DNA of 64,000 bases, from assembly GCA_021030915.1 (NCBI GenBank), contig JAGEMR010000021.1, positions 310,001 through 374,000 on the forward strand, given 5' to 3'. The translations under genes were made by a program, and so were the position numbers. Below, in pieces: positions 18,941 to 29,031 of the stretch (the stretch's first letter is position 1; every line of letters begins with the position of its first letter). Below the pieces are notes generated by a model. That model was not told where the DNA came from and made no database searches. It saw only the letters and a list, made by a program, of their open reading frames with translations. Source of the DNA: Astrothelium macrocarpum (lineage: Eukaryota; Ascomycota; Dothideomycetes; Trypetheliales; Trypetheliaceae).

Positions 18941-21864
18941 CAGTAAACCCACGTATGCTGTGCAGACTGTCATGAAGCAGAGCTGGCTCCTTTTGTGCCA
19001 ATCCCGTTGAGGTGCTACCACTGGAGTCGCTATTGATTCGTTTTAAAGCTTCTGTTTGCGTCATTCTCGATTGATCAAGCCATGATTCGACTTCCTCGGA
19101 AGTCCTCAATTGAGGCTGCTCAAATTTGTGAACGTTGCGTAAATGTCGCTGGAGAGATTCCTGATTGCGAAAAATATGTACGCCGTTATGAGAGCAAGTA
19201 TCGTAAACACAGGCTAGTCGATATCGATCAGGGCCATTTTTAATTGGCACTAACGGCACAAACTCGTGCTCTTCAACGGCGTGGCGCCGAAGGTCGTCTC
19301 GGCTAAAGAATGCATGTGAATTTTGTCCTTTACACTTTTGCTCCTGACAGATATAAACGTAATCATGGGCGAATGCCTCCCATCGATCACCACGAGCACG
19401 TTCGCGACGAATCTGCACCAGCTGCTCTGCGCATCGTAACAATTGCTCGTGCTCATCTTTATGTTGAAGGTGTCTGTTCAGAATGGGTTAGTTATCTCAT
19501 AGTACAATTCCAGTCCACAATGGTTGCAATAGCAAATGTCACCCACAAATGGGATAGATAATCGCCGCACGTCTTGTCAGGAGGCCCTCAGGAGCATCAT
19601 ACAAAAAAGCATTCAGACTTATTTTTCAACGGATTGATTACGAATTGTTGACGGTTTTGTGATCGTTCTAAATGTCATGGGGTCCTCCGTGTGGGGCGTG
19701 CAGCGTATTATTTCTTGCAGTTGCGGGTGGGTGACATTTCTTACTGTAACCCCTAGTGACCTCAAGAGAGAAACTAACCTTTTCGTAATGTTTAAAATCC
19801 GATCTTTTGTGATGTCCCCGCCTACACTTGGCTTCCATTCATCGAGCTGGATGTCCTTGAGAGCGGATCTGGCATTCTGGCGATAGTATGCAATATCAAG
19901 AGCTTTGCATAAAATATGAACATCCTGGTGCGTTGCTTCAGACTGCGTAGCCAGTTGAATTAGGACTCCGACAACATTTCCCCAGTCTCGTATGTGTCCC
20001 TGATTGCGTGGGACGTTGCCCTTATCCGAAGGTCTTCCCGTCCCAATCGAGAGCAATAGCTTTGGATTTTGAGCATGCATTTGACGCACCTCTTTGAGCG
20101 CCAGAGACGAGGGGTTATTAGCTCCCATACCACCGTCTCGGAAGGTCCTACCACCGATAGTGATGTTCGAAAAGTACTTGGGAGCTGCTGACGTTGCGCG
20201 AGCAATTTTCCAGATTTCGTGAGTATGCGCAGGACCTGGATTTTTATGGCCTCTTATGTCATCTCGCTCGGAGAATGGCGATGGATGTGGATGATCATAA
20301 GTTCGAAATAAGTATGACGATTCGTACGCTTTATTTCTTCCAGGACCGTGAGATACTACAATACTTTCGGCTTATTAGTCTTGGAATTGGTACAATACAC
20401 TATAGGGAAGTGGTACAATACACTATAGGGAATTGGTAATTAATATAACTTTGGACTGAACCAGCTTCATACTCACAACAAAGAGAAGAATCATACTCAC
20501 GTCTTACATTTCCTTGGGTTGCTGAGGAATGGAATCTTCTCCTTCGTATACGGCTCTTCATTATTATGCTGATTCATTTCTTCCACTAGCCCACTCTCGA
20601 TGACCTTTTGTATGGCACGTTCCATTTGTTTAGATCCATATTTTGGAGCCAGCAAGTTTGTAAATTTGAGCTGAACATGGAGCGGTCGTGGTTTTCCAAA
20701 TACGTCGTTACCAACCGTTTCATACTGCGTTAATGCTTCTTCTATATCCATTTGCATTCGACCTAGCATTATGGCACTAAGCCCTCCGGTGCTTGTTCCA
20801 GCAATGTAGTCAAAATAATGGTGCGGCTTATAAGCTGAGGTCCGGCTTGCAAATGTCGCTTCTACAGAGCGAGGAATATCTTTGTCGTCGAGACTGGCCT
20901 TTGGCGTAGAGGATATTCTTATTCCAGATGAAGGTCGATCCATTGATGTATACCATGGGTAGTCTCCGCTACTACTATTTGGCTCCCAATAATCATCTTC
21001 TAAAAGCGCCTGGCCTGGAAAGATCTGTAGCCAATTAGTTAATCATAATAAGGCATCACCAGGTGCTGCAATAAAAATTATTGTCCTTGACCACAAGGGG
21101 TGTAATTGACCGCACGCCTCGTGGGGAGGACCCCATAAAATTTCAAGCGACTGGAGGCTGTGGAAAATCCGTTGAGAAATAAATCCCAGAGAAATCGTGG
21201 TTTGTTATCGTTGAGGGTCTCCCTGCAAAGAGTGTGGCAAATTATATCCCTCATGTTCGCGGATGAGTTTTCTGCTTCTATTGCAAACGCTGGTGATGTG
21301 TAGAGACGCAAACTCCAAAAATCTCAGGGAGACTGTCATCTGAGCCGCCGCGGACATAGTCATGTAGCTATTTTATGCTTATGCTTGTCCCTCCCCAGAT
21401 AAATAATCTAGATGCCTCGGCAAATTCAATGACAGTCTTCTCGAAATCATGACGATTTGCGCGTGTTTTTAAATGCTGACCTCATGTTTTGGACGTAAAC
21501 CTTGTTCGATTTCGGCAATCAAAGACATTAATCTCTTGACAATTAATAGTGAGGAGTATCCTTTGATCCCTCCACCGTCCAAGCTGAGTATGGTCTTCCG
21601 GGACCATGGTGAATCGCGGTCATTGTCGGAGACATCGACGCGCGCTCGATTTGGTAATTGCGGTTGTGAAGTTTCCTCTTCGAAGCCTGGATCTTTTACA
21701 TATCAGTTACTAGACAATCTCTTTTTTTAGTACAGGGATGGATGCAATGTGCTACCGTGAGTGCGTTCACTTTCCAGTGGACTTGAGTTCATAGAGCCGT
21801 CGTCAGTTGCCGTAGGCGGGACTGTATTGAGTGTAGGAATGCTCGCATGCGTTATCGACGACAT
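18909..21864 (-). CDS. patatin-like phospholipase with two C-terminal C2H2 zinc fingers
   Basis: Five exons are inferred: 21864-21756, 21692-21481, 21024-20501, 20363-19779 and 19473-18909, giving 664 residues with phase kept at every junction. The patatin fold is complete: the oxyanion motif DGGGIKGYSS at residues 75-84, the nucleophile elbow GTSTGG with Ser185, NPGPAHTHEIWKIARATSAA, and the catalytic Asp358 in FRDGGMGANNPS. Exon 5 adds a polar linker and two C2H2-like fingers: YICQEQKCKG with HAVEEH, and YRLACVYDTCSH with RHLRNVH. Patatin domains of this type hydrolyse membrane lipids and in fungi occur as effector domains of NLR-like receptors; here no NB-ARC or repeat domain follows. Introns 2 and 4 each contain a copy of the same inverted-repeat element and the stop codon lies in a third. 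The spacing of about 104 residues between oxyanion motif and elbow is longer than usual, so intron 2 may be modelled imperfectly. Confidence 0.75.
19516..19758. mobile_element. MITE-like inverted-repeat element, copy 2 (patatin intron 4)
   Basis: About 243 bp inside the 305-nt intron 19778-19474. The left arm starts with TGGTTGCAATAGCAAATGTC and passes through ATCGCCGCACGTC and GGAGGCCCTC; the right arm is its inverse, with TGGGGTCCTCC, GCGTGCAGCG and GTGACATTTCTTACTGTAAC. The right end reads CACTAGGGG from outside. The remaining intron without it would be about 60 nt, the normal size here. No open frame for a transposase. Confidence 0.65.
20388..20433. repeat. two tandem 23-bp units in patatin intron 3
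   Basis: TGGTACAATACACTATAGGG is repeated with a period of 23 bases at 20388 and 20411, inside the intron 20500-20364. It is a recent-looking local duplication with no coding effect. Confidence 0.8.
21057..21295. mobile_element. MITE-like inverted-repeat element, copy 3 (patatin intron 2)
   Basis: About 239 bp inside intron 21480-21025. The left end CACCAGGTGCTGCAATAA matches the inverse of the right end (CTATTGCAAACGCTGGTG on the plus strand). The left arm contains GACCGCACGCCTCGTGGGG; the right arm in inverse contains ATCCGCGAACATGAGGG, diverged. The inner segment TTTCTCAACGGATTTTCC matches copy 2. No coding capacity. Confidence 0.6.
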
Positions 21865-22311
21865 TCTCCGCGTTCGCTAGGAATACAAATTCTTGTGCGT
21901 TTTCTCCAGTGTATTCAATTAACTAATGTGCAAAGCAACGCATAACAAATGTCGAACAGGGGAAGCTCATCAGCAACGTGAATTGTTTTCGGCCCGGGCC
22001 GTAGAGCTGAGAAAGGAAACATCTGGTAGAGAAGGATGTGTAATTAAAGGACCAAATCCAGAGCTTGAGGCGCAGCTGCGCTCAGGAGAAGTTGGAGCCG
22101 CACTATGCGGCATCCGAATGCGCACAGTGGACTAAATTGGGGCCAACTGACGAGAAGATGGATACTAGTCAATGCAACTAAATACTGGACGGATGGAGGC
22201 CACCAATCCACCCTGGGGTGTACTGGGGAATATGCCACCCTTTTGTTGATATACAAATGTAACTGAAATCAAAAATTGAAATCACAACTATTATCGAAAG
22301 TCATCTTTGGG

Positions 22312-22343
<32 letters not shown>

Positions 22344-22920
22344 GGGGTGGTGAATGGCTGAAATTCTTGATATTCGGTGAATTCGGTGCTTTTGCTCTAA
22401 CCAGAGGGAGTTAAGCTGATACATTCACTGCGGTGAGTTGGCCAGTTTGGTAATTCAGGTGGCTGCCGACGTTATGCGGGTATGTGAGTCAATCGGAGAC
22501 GAAGATGGACTGGCCAGTTGCAGATCAGCAATCAAGAGACGCTAACAATCTTACTCGTATCTGGCTGACACTGACCGAGTTCGAGGATTCTGGCCAAGTT
22601 GGAGTGTGGCGTCATTGGCTGTGCGAGGACTCCAGGGAGTCAACCTTGTCGTACAGCCACAACCCGCTCCGTCATTTGTTCATCTCGTCTGCTCTTTCAA
22701 ATCCTCCATTTCCAACTTCTTTGATTTACTCTGTTGGAGAGCCTTGGCCGCCAAAACATAGTCGAACACATACATTTCCACTTCATTCACAACATTCAGC
22801 GAGAAACTATTAAGCGCGCGAGCTGTCTTTTGATTGCCAAGTTCTACTCATTCAGTGACGAGTAAAGGTCCCAGGGTGTCGACACCTCACAGCTTTGCTT
22901 TCTTTACAAAAACAAAGACA
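21865..22920. other. divergent promoter region with an AAAAG microsatellite
   Basis: This 1.06 kb separates the divergent patatin gene and the small gene at 22921. It includes an A-run followed by AAAAG units at 22312-22346. I see no gene in it. Confidence 0.45.
22312..22346. repeat. poly-A followed by (AAAAG)n microsatellite
   Basis: A run of 12 A is followed by about five AAAAG units. It is a simple repeat likely to vary in length between strains. Confidence 0.9.
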
Positions 22921-23392
22921 ATGCCTGGAAATGGGCTGTCTAGGGAGACCCGCTCTGATGAGAAAGTTAAGACTGGTAGCCAGGATAGTGTGGACTCACC
23001 ACATCGTACCCGGACCTGGGTTCCTAGGAGGAACTCTCAGGTTGTTGTTCTAGTCACAAGCAATGACAATTTGTATCTCGCTAATGAAGAAAGCTTAGAC
23101 CGTAAGTGTTTTCGGCACCCTGTATTGCATGCGTGCACACTCACATGGTCTCATACTAGAATATTCGAAGCCGGTAAAAACCATTCCTCTTCCTCGTACT
23201 CCTTGGATTAGTAGTCAAGATGTTTACGTTCCGGATGAGCATTCAGAGCAGCAATATGTGGGCACTGTTAAAGTGGACAGAATAAGTCGAGGTATGACAT
23301 GGAAACGATTCACGGGATCAGTCAAGGAGATGTATGTTTACGATCGTCCACCTCGATCAGGTGCGCGGTCAAGTAAAATGACACCAGCCTAA
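22921..23392 (+). CDS. small protein of unknown function
   Basis: Two exons, 22921-23101 and 23160-23392, give 137 residues; the donor is GTAAGT and the acceptor CTAG, and the junction keeps phase (Gln61). I do not recognise the family. The N-terminal 45 residues are polar and basic (MPGNGLSRETRSDEK...), then a hydrophobic strand QVVVLVTSNDNLYLA, and a second half with PWISSQDVYVPDEHSEQQYV, VKVDRISRGMTWKRF and EMYVYDRPP. There is no signal peptide or membrane segment. The splice sites and even amino-acid usage make it more likely coding than chance. It is divergent from the patatin gene. Confidence 0.5.
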
Positions 23393-24407
23393 GAAGAGAT
23401 TTGTAAAATATCAAGCGTCCAACCTCCTCTTCGTGCAATTTTATGCCAAGCATCGATCAAATCCCAAAGCTGCACCGTGTCCATTGGTGCGTGCGCCGGG
23501 TACGCTTCCTGGATAATGCGATGTTCAATATCTGTGGATATCAATCCTTAACGTCTGGATTGAGAGATAATGCAGGGAATGCATCACCTCGATAATTAAG
23601 GTAATTTATGTATTACCCAGACTAGAAATTCCTACATATCACAAATCAAACGCCATCCGAGTCTTGGAAACGCGAACAGAGAAGGATATCGGCCATCTCT
23701 CCAAAGTTCAAAAGTCGACTCAAAACTCCAAAGCCCAGGGCGCGCCAGTAAGATGCGAAATAAATGGAATGTAAGAGAAACGTACATGTAGAAATGATCA
23801 CCGATGCAGTTTCACACTACATTGATGCGCATTTCGGAGCGCCGGATCGGCGCCGCCAGGACCTCAGAAAAAGGCATAAATACATTAGCAACTGCTCTGA
23901 TGTGGACAGTGTAAAATACCGTATGAGAGTGCGAGCTCCTGCTAAATAAGGCAACGGGCTGGTCCATAAATTGCGGGCTATGGTAGTAATTCCCTAAGAA
24001 GATGAGACGGGAGGTACCTGGGGAGATTGAGCGTCCCGCAAGCCTAGCAGAATGAGTGCAAATATCCCAAACACGCCATCATAAAGGTTCTCTTGATGGT
24101 AAAGAAAACACCAACCTCGTCAAAACCTACTCTGGATGTGACTCTAGAATGTTGTTTGGTCACGACGCCGAGTCATTATCCCAACCATGTTTGAGGTGTC
24201 CCATCTCGAGGCTACTGTCCGCTGAGCCACTTACGATCTAATTCCGCAGCGTCCTCCATTCCTGTGACGCCTGCAAGCAATTGCCAATAATCAATCAAAA
24301 GACGACAAGTCAAAGTCGTGAGGAATGAATGAAGCCGGCGAACTTAGCTCTTGTCCGATGTGTCCATCACACCTAAGCACAAATAGAGTAGACTTTATGT
24401 GACCACT
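23393..24407. other. intergenic
   Basis: This 1.0 kb lies between the convergent small gene and the BuGZ-like gene. A 61-codon frame at 23764 shows no motif. I see no supported feature. Confidence 0.45.
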
Positions 24408-25915
24408 TTAGTCTCTGGTCTCATCCACTGAACCTTCTTGGTCAACTGGCCCAGTGTGTTTTCCCTCTACGTTGCCAATGGTGGTCTCCACTGCTGGTCG
24501 ATGAAAAGCATATCTGGGAAGCTCTGCCATTTTTTCCTCGGGGCTGACTTCTTCATCAGAATAAACTAGAGTAGTCCGCTTACTTGATGGTTTTTTGTCT
24601 GTACGTGGGTGTTCCTGAGTATTAGAGGTCGCGGAACTCTCGCTCTTTTGGGCCACGTTGGTACTCAAGCCGTTCAACGCAGTTGCGTTGGCAGGAACTG
24701 CATTGCTTTCATTTAGGTATTTTTGCATCTCTGGATTTGGCGTCGGAGTGAGTGGTTGAGGAATTTGGTGATTGGTTGCCCCATTTTGACCAGGCATGTG
24801 TCCATGATGGAGTTGTTGCATTTCGAAAGCGTTGACCGAAGGAGCGCCAAATGTAGGGCGAGGTGGTAAACCAGGTGCTGGCGGCAAATTGCTTTGCCGA
24901 GGTGCATTTCCATTTTGCAGCGGATTGTGGTGCTGTGGAGGCGGTTGGTAATGACCCAAAGAAGGGGGAGATCCCGCACCGTGACGCTGAGGGCCGCCTG
25001 TGAAAGGTGGCTGGAATGGGGGAGTTGAGCTCGGGAATTGCTGCGGTGGAGTGAAATTTTGACCTTGTGGTGGATACTGCTGTCCTGGAGGCCCAAAGTT
25101 TGGATGGGAGGATTGCGGCGGAGTCTGAGTAAAGGGAGATTGTATGGCAGGTGATGGCTGCGAATACGAGTAAGGAGGTTGATTATACGGCTGCTGAAGA
25201 GCAGATTGAGGGGAACTGGCCTGAGTTCCAGAATACGGCTGCAAAGTATAGGCGGAATGTGTAGTATGCTAGCATGCGTGAGTATGACAATGTGGCCAAT
25301 GGACGGAGTGTTGACTCACAAACTGGTCGGGATTCTGGCCTACCTCTTGGCCGGGGGATGCTTCAACGCCATCAGCTTTTGCTCCTGCTTCTGCTGCTTT
25401 CCTAGCCTTATGCTCAGCCAGACGCTTCTTTAGATCTCCTGAAGACTCAATTTTGGGCTTCTTGGCAACATGACCATTGCCCCCTACTCCTGCCGGAGGA
25501 TTGCCTGTTTGAGCCTGACGAGCAGCTTGCTCCTGGTGAAATTGAGCAATGATTCGCTGACGATGAGCTTGAAGAATATCCTCGGGTATTCCCTCCATTG
25601 CGAAGATTTCGAGATTAGGGTCGGCGCGATTGGGAAGGGCATTTTCAACGGCAGTCAGGGTTTCTTTGTGGACTTGGTTCATGTGAACACTAAGGCCTAG
25701 CATGAAATATTGGTCAACGAATCAAAATTGGAGAGCGATGTGTACGGACCGCCAGCTGTGTTGAGGCGCCGACCACATCGTTGGCACTTGAAGTGTTTTG
25801 CCTTTTGGTGGCTGATGAGAATACGGGTATCCTCAAAATCGCGCTCACAATAATAACACCAGGAACGCTGGAGTAGCTCGTCTAGGTCAGGGCCGCGTTT
25901 CTTTTTGCTCGCCAT
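24408..25915 (-). CDS. BUGZ: BuGZ/ZNF207-type double C2H2 zinc-finger protein
   Basis: Three exons, 25915-25750, 25696-25320 and 25268-24408, give 467 residues. The N-terminal 65 residues match the ZNF207/BuGZ pattern closely: SWCYYCERDFEDTRILISHQ with C20, C23, H36 and H41, then KHFKCQRCGRRL with C44 and C47 and H60/H65 in GLSVHMNQVHKETL, followed by AVENALPNRADPNLEIFAME, as in the animal protein. The middle is basic (KKPKIES, DLKKRLAEHKARK) and the third exon is a long low-complexity Pro/Gln/Tyr region, then a conserved end TLVYSDEEVSPEEKMAELPR. Animal BuGZ binds Bub3, spindle tubulin and splicing factors; whether the fungal protein binds Bub3 is not visible. Exon 3 could instead begin at the CAG/CCG junction 30 bases downstream. 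Confidence 0.82.
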
Positions 25916-26707
25916 CCTACTTGCACGGGTATGAGCAGAAGTTTTGATGTTGGACAGAGCTGGCGATGTCAAGAGATGGAGGAAGGGAGTTGAATGGCCG
26001 CTTTGCCTCTAATCCAGGTAGCGGCAGTAGAGTTAGCTAGCGCGTCGCGTTAGTAAGCATCACGACTTTTCAACTTTCCGTCTCTGCTTGCAGTGAATTC
26101 CCTTCACTGCCTGATTAGGCCACGAAGAATCATCACATCACAGGTGAGAGGCTAGATTGATTCGCCTAGTGCAATGGATAAACAAGTCGAAGTCACATTC
26201 TGCTCTCACTTGAACGTTCGATGCATGATGTGCAACCTTTGTTGGAGCTCCTTGGCCATTGGCATTTACAAGCCCTTTCAAGGGACAGTCTTTTCAGTGC
26301 ACGTTTTGTTCTCTGGTTGACTGTGAGCTGATTTATTTTGGTTGCAATATTAAACGGTCCATCATAGTTCTCATACATCCTCCCTCTGGAGCCTTGGTGG
26401 TGGGTGAGACTCCTTTGCGACCTACATTTCAAGACTTGCATTTCGCTCCGCTATGAAATTTACATCGATTCACCAGGCCGGAGCGAACGAAGGTAACATA
26501 TGGCTCAGTCTCATTCTTGCCTTGACCTGGAACCCGCAGGAGCATCAGTCATCGAACGGAAATTCATGCAGAAAATCTGACCACATAGCTGAGAGAGGGC
26601 TAAATTAGCCTTTGTTGAATGTATGTCTGTTTATTATGGCGCCTCAGCTAATTTGCGTTTGGCGAGCAAAGTGGTATTTTGTTGGCTTCTGTAAATACGA
26701 TTTCTAT
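25916..26707. other. intergenic
   Basis: This 790-base stretch is the promoter side of the BuGZ-like gene and the 3' side of NDUFAF3. I see no supported gene. Confidence 0.45.
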
Positions 26708-27465
26708 TCAACCTCCATTCCAACCTACGGGCACGAGTGCTGCCGCTACTTGTGTCAGTCCGCGTTCTGTAGCAAGCAAATTGAATTGCGCTGCTGCATT
26801 TCTTGTATCTTGTACTTCTAGCCGGATACCCAGATCATGTAGAAGTTGCCTGGTTTTTGGAGATGCAGGTCGGATCGATGGGCCAGTGCCAAGAATCAAT
26901 AGATCTATAAAGGTTTTAGCAATGAAGCCTGAGATAATCAACTAGCCATATACTCACCAGGCTTGGGCCAAACTAGATCTAATATCCCCCAAGCCTCATC
27001 ATACGCCTCCCATCGGCCCGTGGAATCTCGTAGTCTGCCCGTGCGATTTTCATTCCCAGCGCTTCCCTTATCATCTCCTCTTGCGCTTCCAATAACCCAA
27101 GGTCTCCATCTATAAGCCTCGCCTCCGACCAGAATAACTCCGCATCCAGCTAGGCGAACATCATTGTTAAGTACGAAGCCGTCATGTGTACATGCATCAA
27201 CACCTGTGGCTGGCGGCGTAGCATTACCAAGGACGTTTAATGCGGAGAAATCGGTTTGAGTGTCTTCTGCGCTTGGAGGCCCTCGATCACGAGATTTGGG
27301 AGGAATTGATGCAGCGGAACATGGTACTTGACGAAAGGAGCGCGAGAGCCGTGGACTTTCAAAAAGGATGCCGCTTCGAAAGTTGAATAGACGATGCGTT
27401 GTTAATTGAGGTCCCCGCAATTTGAGGGAGGTTGGGTAGAGGGATGAGAGATAAGTCGCCTTCAT
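26708..27465 (-). CDS. NDUFAF3: complex I assembly factor NDUFAF3 (Mth938-domain protein)
   Basis: Two exons, 27465-26958 and 26904-26708, give 234 residues; the 53-nt intron has GTGAGT and TATAG ends. The Mth938/DUF498 fold is marked by DACTHDGFVLNNDVRLAG, GVILVGGEAYRWRPW, WGILDLVWPKPDLLILGTG (the last spanning the intron), RPASPKTRQLLHDLGIRLEV, DTRNAAAQFNLLATERG and a closing ALVPVGW. NDUFAF3 acts with NDUFAF4 in the mitochondrial matrix in early complex I assembly. The N-terminus chosen (MKATYLSSLYPTSLKLRG) is basic and hydroxylated like a mitochondrial presequence. The gene is divergent from the coiled-coil gene. Confidence 0.9.
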
Positions 27466-27588
27466 TAAAGAAACCAATACAAAGTGATCACTCTTGAATG
27501 GATCAGGGTGATGAACAAAGCACCGAAACACGAGACACAAGTTACACCAAAGAGGAAAGGAGTATTTAGCAAAATGTTGCAAGGATGA

Positions 27589-27609
27589 GGTACCTAAGGT
27601 AAGGTAGGT
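27589..27609 (-). promoter_or_regulatory. GGTACCTAAGGTA motif upstream of NDUFAF3
   Basis: GGTACCTAAGGTAAGGTAGG lies about 125 bases before the NDUFAF3 ATG. It is the longest of the related motifs in this window. Function unknown. Confidence 0.35.
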
Positions 27610-29031
27610 CAGTGCTAGGAATACTAAAGACGTCACAAACTTGTGTCCCGCGACCGACGAGCAGATAATGAAAGAGGTAGCCCCTACGCGTTGCCATAGA
27701 CATGGGAATGTAAGTGTAGAACCCTGGTCGTCATTTCTTATTGTGGCATATCGATCAGAGTTGTCGTAGCTTCAAAATATTTAGGAAAAATCTACAAGTC
27801 AACCGATGAAAGCAATGCGCGTATCAAACATGGCAACGTCCTTAACGCATTCATCTGCTTTTACAGTGGTCATCAAAATGACCGTTTCGCAGTCTTTGCG
27901 CCACTGAAGTTTTTTCTGGGAGAGTTCCATTATAGTGAACCGCTTGACCAAAATCACTTGTAGCAGCCTCACAAGCACTGCTAAATTCAAGCTCATTGTG
28001 ACTCTAATAATTGGGGCGAGATCTTCGTCAGTACAATCTACCCTTGAGTATCCGATCGCTGAAATCAAAATATAGAGCTGTCGAGAATACCATATGCGAG
28101 CATATGAGATCCTCACAGCGATCCCGACCTCAAGCCGTCTTTTATCACCACAAATAGAATTTCCTATCCTACTGATTTATTCATGTGTCCTGCGTTTTAA
28201 GATGGCGCTGAAGGATGTTTTGGAGATATCTAATCTATGCTAATCAGAAACAATGAAGTGCTCAGTGAACAATCCTATATTTGCTTCTGGTCTTTTGATT
28301 GTTGTAACGTGCAAACAACTATTCATAGATATGAAGATTTGCGTAGAATTTTTTTTTTTTGGTTGGGGCAAAGTCGTGGAGTAGAACGACAAACAAACCC
28401 TCTGGCAATAATCAGGAAGCTCTAATACGAGGGACCTAAGTCTTCAGTAATTAAGCTGCCTCGGTCCCTGAAACTTTAGCCATGCATCAATGTTGGGCGC
28501 CTCGCCAATGTTGGAGCGTCACATTTCTTTTTGGAAACGAAATTGGAACAATGATCTACAGACTGTTGGTGTCGACCGCGAGCTGAAAGGCTTTGATAGT
28601 TGTTTCTTCGTAGCTCGAGTATGGATGAGTTTGCTCAGGTGCGGCCAATATTCAAGGTTCTGGTCCATTTTCTTTTTTGTACGCGTATCAGGGTCTCAAC
28701 TTCGTGACGGGAAATGTTTCGTGACGAACATGAGACACACTACCGAACGACTCGCGAACCACTTTCTAGACCAATATTTGTCCATTGATTTTTTTTGTCG
28801 TTTCAGTCCCATGCTCTGTTTTCTCCTAGTATTGGAGTGTCACAGTCAGGAGACGAACGGTATCAGCTAGCCCCATTGTCACACTCCTTTGAACTGTTCA
28901 TCTCCACTCGCATAAAATCTTAAGCTTAGGAGACCCCGACTTGATGTTTGTTCTAATCACTGTGATTTCTACTCTTACTCTACAATTATTTTTCAATAAA
29001 TCTCTCACATCCTCTCTTGCTGGCCTACGTT
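27610..29031. other. divergent intergenic region
   Basis: This 1.4 kb lies upstream of both NDUFAF3 and the coiled-coil gene. A 105-codon frame on the minus strand (27799-28116) has no recognisable motif. A T12 run lies near 28350. The end before 29032 is pyrimidine-rich. Confidence 0.4.

Noticed and set aside
19619..19778. Patatin coding continuing through 19778-19619
   Set aside because: This frame is open, but it reads into the repeat element and ends without the zinc fingers; the GTTAGT donor joins in phase to exon 5.
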